Positions 44,593-47,712 of a stretch of 47,712 bases of DNA are shown piece by piece. The stretch lies in the NCBI GenBank assembly GCA_026391795.1, contig JAPLDI010000002.1, forward strand, positions 1 through 47,712. Direction: 5' to 3'. Made by a program: the position numbers and the translations under genes. Every line of letters starts with the position of its first letter. The first letter of the stretch is position 1. The notes under the pieces are model-generated. The model was not told the DNA's origin, did not search any database, and worked only from the letters and a program-made list of their open reading frames with translations. The stretch is from Bacteroidota bacterium. GTDB lineage: Bacteria > Bacteroidota > Bacteroidia > Bacteroidales > FEN-979.

Positions 44593-47463
44593 ATGAATCA
44601 CCTAAAAAAATTTACGATGCGCAGATATATTTTCATGATCATGCTGCTCCTGCCGGTGATCATCCGGTCACAGACACTGGCCCCCGACCATGTGTGGGGC
44701 GGCTCGAACGACTGGTACAAATACGGGAGTTCCTTCTACAACTACAACGGGGTCCTCTATGTCTTCAAGTTCCACGATAACGGGAGGTACCACGGCGCCT
44801 ATCCCTATTTCTACACCATGAACAAGAAACACAACTATGCCGATCTTGCCAAACTGAACTTCGGATCGCCCCCCGGGCAGAACTACATCGACTACTACGG
44901 GTACAAAGGGGAAAACGACACCTATTACACGCCCCCGCTGCTCGGCCGGAACTTCGGGTTCCAGTACGAGGGCCGACTCTGGTATTTCCAGCAGGTGAAA
45001 TGCTCGTTTACCGACGACATGACCTGGAAGCCACCCAACGAGAGCTTCGAATGTTTTGCACAGTTCCCGGAGGATACACTGGGCAAACCCTTCACCTACT
45101 ACCAGACCTCCAACCCGCCCCCCACCCTCTACAAACAATGCGCCTTCCAGCTCGATTCCAACCTTTATTTCATGGCTGTCAGCACCAACGACGGGAATGT
45201 CCACAACTGGTACATCCAGGAATATTCTTTTAACGCCTCCACGAACAAGTTCTCCCATGTGCGGGATGTCAACCTCTTCCCCGGGGGCAGCATGTTCGGC
45301 GGTTACATCAAAAAAGTCGATTCCCTCGGGCAGGAATACGTCATCGCGTACACGTATACACCGGGAGAGGGTGGTACCCTTGATTTCATCTTTCCCGACA
45401 ACAACGGCAGCCAGACCACCTTTACCGTCGTCCCCTTCGGGGCGCTGCAAGGCATCGCGGCAGGGACGATCGTGAACGGCACCATCAAAGCGGGGAGGAG
45501 CACCGACAACACCCCCGGCGAACCCGACCGTTTCAACGAGTTCGTGATCGACCAGGACAAGTCGAGCGACGGCACTCACCACGTACGGTTCCAGGAACGC
45601 ATCATCAAGGGCGACAGCCTCGTCATGGGGCAGACAGGCACCATCACCCTGCCCTCCTCCTGCTACCCCGCGGAGGTGAGCAGCAACTTCGACATGTTCG
45701 GGACCTATGAACTTGTGCCGACCGACATGACCACCCAGATACCGGGGATGGACGGCTTCCAGCAGGAAAACTGGTTCTTCTATCCCAACAAGGACGGACA
45801 CTTCCAGGGGGCGCAGTTCGTTTCCGACCAGTGGAAACTTGAGGATGCCCAGACAGTTTCGAGCAGCGACCTGTCCGATAGTGTCTCCTACCCGGGAATC
45901 AAAAGCATCTGGTCGCTCACCGGCATCGTCGACGGCGCCCCCCCTGTATCTGTCAACTGGGATACCTGGGTGGCGAACCACCCGCTGGGCACCGAAGCCA
46001 CCGAGCTGATCTTCGAGACCGAACAGCAGAGCCAGACGGAGATCGCCAACACCTACGAAGACCAGTGGAGCGTGGGCGAGAACATCGACACCCAGAAGGG
46101 AGGCAAGCTGATGAAAGGGACCCTGAGCGAGGAGTTCAGCTATGCCAACGCCTTCCGCAACGTCATCTCCCACGACACCCTCATCAGCGTGACCTACTCC
46201 AATACCTTCGGGCTGAATGAAGAGACACAGCAATACGGGTATTTCATCTGGACTGTCCCCCACATCGAACGGTTCACCTATAATAAATACCCCTGGTGGG
46301 ACAAGGGAACCCAGTACCCGATACCCTATTCCACCCAGTTCCTTTTCCGCACCATCGGCACCTCCATCATCAACGAAAGGATCCCCATCGCCAGCCATCC
46401 CTTCCTCATCGATAGCGCGAACGATGTCACACTGGCCGACTGGCGCGACACCTCCCGCACCGACCTGGCACAGGCAGTGATCGGCTACAGCGTGCAGCCC
46501 CTCTTCGACATCCGGTGGGACGACGGCTCGCACGGCGCCACCGGCACCTTCCTGACGGAATCAACCTCCAGCACCAGCTACGAAAGCACGAGCCAGTACA
46601 ACGTCACCGCCAGCGCCGGGGTGAACATCGCCAAGGTCTTCAAGCTCAATGTCACCGGCAGCTATGATGTAAAGTACTCCAACGAGACCACGGTCAAGAC
46701 CGAGTTCGGACAGAAGATCGTGGCATCACTCGACCCGCTGGTAAACCAGGACGACGGAACGAACAACTTTTCCGTTGAGATGCTCGCCTACTGGCTGAGG
46801 CCCGAAACCAACGAGAACTGGTGGTTCTACAGCGGACTGGCCGACCAGAAGCCCTGGTACATCTCCTACATGGTGACCGACTGTTCGAAAAAGATCAGGC
46901 TGCTGGCCCCCGACGACAGGAGTACGCTGGAGGCGACGGAGCTGCTTTTCAGCTGGATGCCCGAAAACGGCGAACTCAGCGATTACACCCTCTTCATTGC
47001 CAGCGCGGCCAACATCGCTGCCGACAACATCCTCTACTCGGAACCTGCAGGCGGCCTCGAGCAGCTTTCACCTTCCGGCTTCAAGCCTGAAAAAGGAAAG
47101 ACCTACTACTGGGCAGTGAGGGGACTCAGCGATAACCGGATCGTGGTATGGTCGCCGTCGCAGCCCTTCACGATCAAAGCCGATGTGCTGCCTTCGGGCG
47201 AGGCGGAACTGAAAGCACTCGTCTTTCCCAACCCGGCCGAAAACAGCCAGTTCCAGGTGATCGTCGATTCACAGGAGGGCAAGACGATCAGCATCTCCCT
47301 CTTCGACCTTAACGGGAAGCTGACGGCATCAAAGGAATTCAAAAACTGCCAGAAGGGGACGGTACGACTCGCTTTCACGGGGACGGAGCTGCATCCCGGC
47401 ATTTACCTTGCCGCGATCCGGACGGGTTCGGCGCAGGTGATTAAGAAGGTGGTGGTGAAGTAG
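44593..47463 (+). CDS. Large secreted protein with T9SS C-terminal sorting domain
   Basis: A 956-residue secreted protein. The N-terminus has a signal peptide (MRRYIFMIMLLLPVIIRSQT; an alternative start is the ATG at 44617). The C-terminal about 80 residues form a type A Por secretion-tail domain (LVFPNPAENSQFQV; SLFDLNGKL; LHPGIYLAAIRTGSAQVIKKVVVK as landmarks), which directs export and surface attachment by the type IX system. Residues about 770-850 look like a fibronectin-type III domain (LLAPDDRSTLEATELLFSWMP...YYWAVRGLSD). Before it, about 500-760 is a long beta-rich stretch alternating Ser/Thr with hydrophobics (SSTSYESTSQYNVTASAGVN...), reminiscent of aerolysin-like stems. The N-terminal half is rich in W and Y and unrecognised. 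Function unknown. Confidence 0.85.
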   Translation: MNHLKKFTMRRYIFMIMLLLPVIIRSQTLAPDHVWGGSNDWYKYGSSFYNYNGVLYVFKFHDNGRYHGAYPYFYTMNKKHNYADLAKLNFGSPPGQNYIDYYGYKGENDTYYTPPLLGRNFGFQYEGRLWYFQQVKCSFTDDMTWKPPNESFECFAQFPEDTLGKPFTYYQTSNPPPTLYKQCAFQLDSNLYFMAVSTNDGNVHNWYIQEYSFNASTNKFSHVRDVNLFPGGSMFGGYIKKVDSLGQEYVIAYTYTPGEGGTLDFIFPDNNGSQTTFTVVPFGALQGIAAGTIVNGTIKAGRSTDNTPGEPDRFNEFVIDQDKSSDGTHHVRFQERIIKGDSLVMGQTGTITLPSSCYPAEVSSNFDMFGTYELVPTDMTTQIPGMDGFQQENWFFYPNKDGHFQGAQFVSDQWKLEDAQTVSSSDLSDSVSYPGIKSIWSLTGIVDGAPPVSVNWDTWVANHPLGTEATELIFETEQQSQTEIANTYEDQWSVGENIDTQKGGKLMKGTLSEEFSYANAFRNVISHDTLISVTYSNTFGLNEETQQYGYFIWTVPHIERFTYNKYPWWDKGTQYPIPYSTQFLFRTIGTSIINERIPIASHPFLIDSANDVTLADWRDTSRTDLAQAVIGYSVQPLFDIRWDDGSHGATGTFLTESTSSTSYESTSQYNVTASAGVNIAKVFKLNVTGSYDVKYSNETTVKTEFGQKIVASLDPLVNQDDGTNNFSVEMLAYWLRPETNENWWFYSGLADQKPWYISYMVTDCSKKIRLLAPDDRSTLEATELLFSWMPENGELSDYTLFIASAANIAADNILYSEPAGGLEQLSPSGFKPEKGKTYYWAVRGLSDNRIVVWSPSQPFTIKADVLPSGEAELKALVFPNPAENSQFQVIVDSQEGKTISISLFDLNGKLTASKEFKNCQKGTVRLAFTGTELHPGIYLAAIRTGSAQVIKKVVVK

Positions 47464-47545
47464 AAGATGGAGGATAGAGGATGGAGGATGGAGGAAGGAG
47501 ATTGCCTTCGTGTGACTTTGTGAAATCCTTTGTGTCCTCTTGCTG
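47464..47545 (+). repeat. Heptad and CTTTGTG repeats after the T9SS gene
   Basis: GGATGGA/GGATAGA heptads begin 2 bases after the stop (47466-47500), then CTTCGTGTGACTTTGTGAAATCCTTTGTGTCC. Confidence 0.7.
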
Positions 47546-47594
47546 ACGCGCGTTTCCTAACGCGTGCCTTATCACTGCTCGTTTTTAACGAGCA
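47546..47594. repeat. Two short palindromes (REP-like)
   Basis: ACGCGCGTTTCCTAACGCGT (about 47546-47565) and TGCTCGTT-TTT-AACGAGCA (47576-47594), spaced closely. Such paired palindromes resemble REP/BIME-type or mobile-element ends. The remaining bases to 47712 show no gene. Confidence 0.5.
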
Positions 47595-47712
47595 TTCATA
47601 TTTCTTTAAATATTTCCCTCAGGCCGGGGGGCATTGTTACTTGTTGTTTCCTTTTGCTGGTTTGCAACCATTGGCATTCTTCTAAAGCGAAGACAGGATT
47701 TAGTAGAAAAAA

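Noticed and set aside
44668-46533. 621-codon open frame on the minus strand
   Set aside because: It lies fully antisense to the T9SS cargo gene. Its composition (V, G, E, P-rich, no motifs) is typical of GC-rich antisense frames.

Overview
The window looks like chromosomal DNA from an anaerobic or fermentative member of the Bacteroidota (Bacteroidales-like). Five things support this: a protein with a type IX secretion C-terminal sorting domain (44593-47463), a type III glutamine synthetase, a Bacteroidota-style three-gene succinate dehydrogenase/fumarate reductase (frdCAB), many TTG-N(18-23)-TAnnTTTG promoters, and mostly absent Shine-Dalgarno sequences. The species is not identifiable from the sequence alone.

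Left half (1 to about 23.7 kb, AT-richer). Positions 1-3.1 kb hold small, mostly unrecognised genes. From 16.6 kb down to 3.3 kb on the minus strand is a long block encoding a membrane complex of the complex I / group 4 hydrogenase superfamily: a second HyfC/NuoH-like gene, two HyfB/NuoL-like genes, HyfC/NuoH-like, HyfE-like, HyfF-like, a HyfG/NuoCD-like large subunit and a ferredoxin-NuoB fusion. Two adjacent glutamate dehydrogenases follow (NAD-type fingerprint, then NADP-type), and the block ends at a 20-bp perfect hairpin. The large subunit has no Ni-binding CxxC pairs, and the small subunit has lost three of four proximal cluster cysteines. It is therefore not a hydrogenase. It resembles the 'energy-converting hydrogenase related' (Ehr) group but is even more stripped. 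Divergently transcribed are korAB (2-oxoacid:ferredoxin oxidoreductase, probably 2-oxoglutarate) and a malic enzyme (maeB).

Junction (about 23.6-24.2 kb). A tRNA-Lys(CTT) gene is followed by a change in base composition and by the first of many short intergenic repeats.

Right half (24.2-47.7 kb, GC-richer): a YiiX-like amidase, meaB, an MBOAT-like protein, terC, tandem glutamine synthetases (GSI-type and GSIII), hsp20, an EamA transporter, a PLD-type enzyme, yicC, gmk, nadD, an alpha/beta hydrolase, an Xaa-Pro aminopeptidase, frdCAB, a beta-barrel protein and a large T9SS cargo protein. The spacers here are packed with modular repeats (GCTGATGA, CCCCGTAGGGG, CTCTGTG, CGCAAAGA/CGCTAAGG, CTTTGTG and GGATGGA families). 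They recur in a fixed order and orientation after gene ends, and one heptad repeat lies in frame inside meaB.

Functional theme (inference). NAD-type GDH would make 2-oxoglutarate from glutamate. KorAB would oxidise it to succinyl-CoA and reduce ferredoxin. The Ehr-like membrane complex, with one ferredoxin-type cluster and several antiporter-like subunits, would interact with that pool in some way not yet defined. Fumarate reductase and MeaB fit succinate/propionate metabolism, and the two glutamine synthetases handle ammonia re-assimilation.
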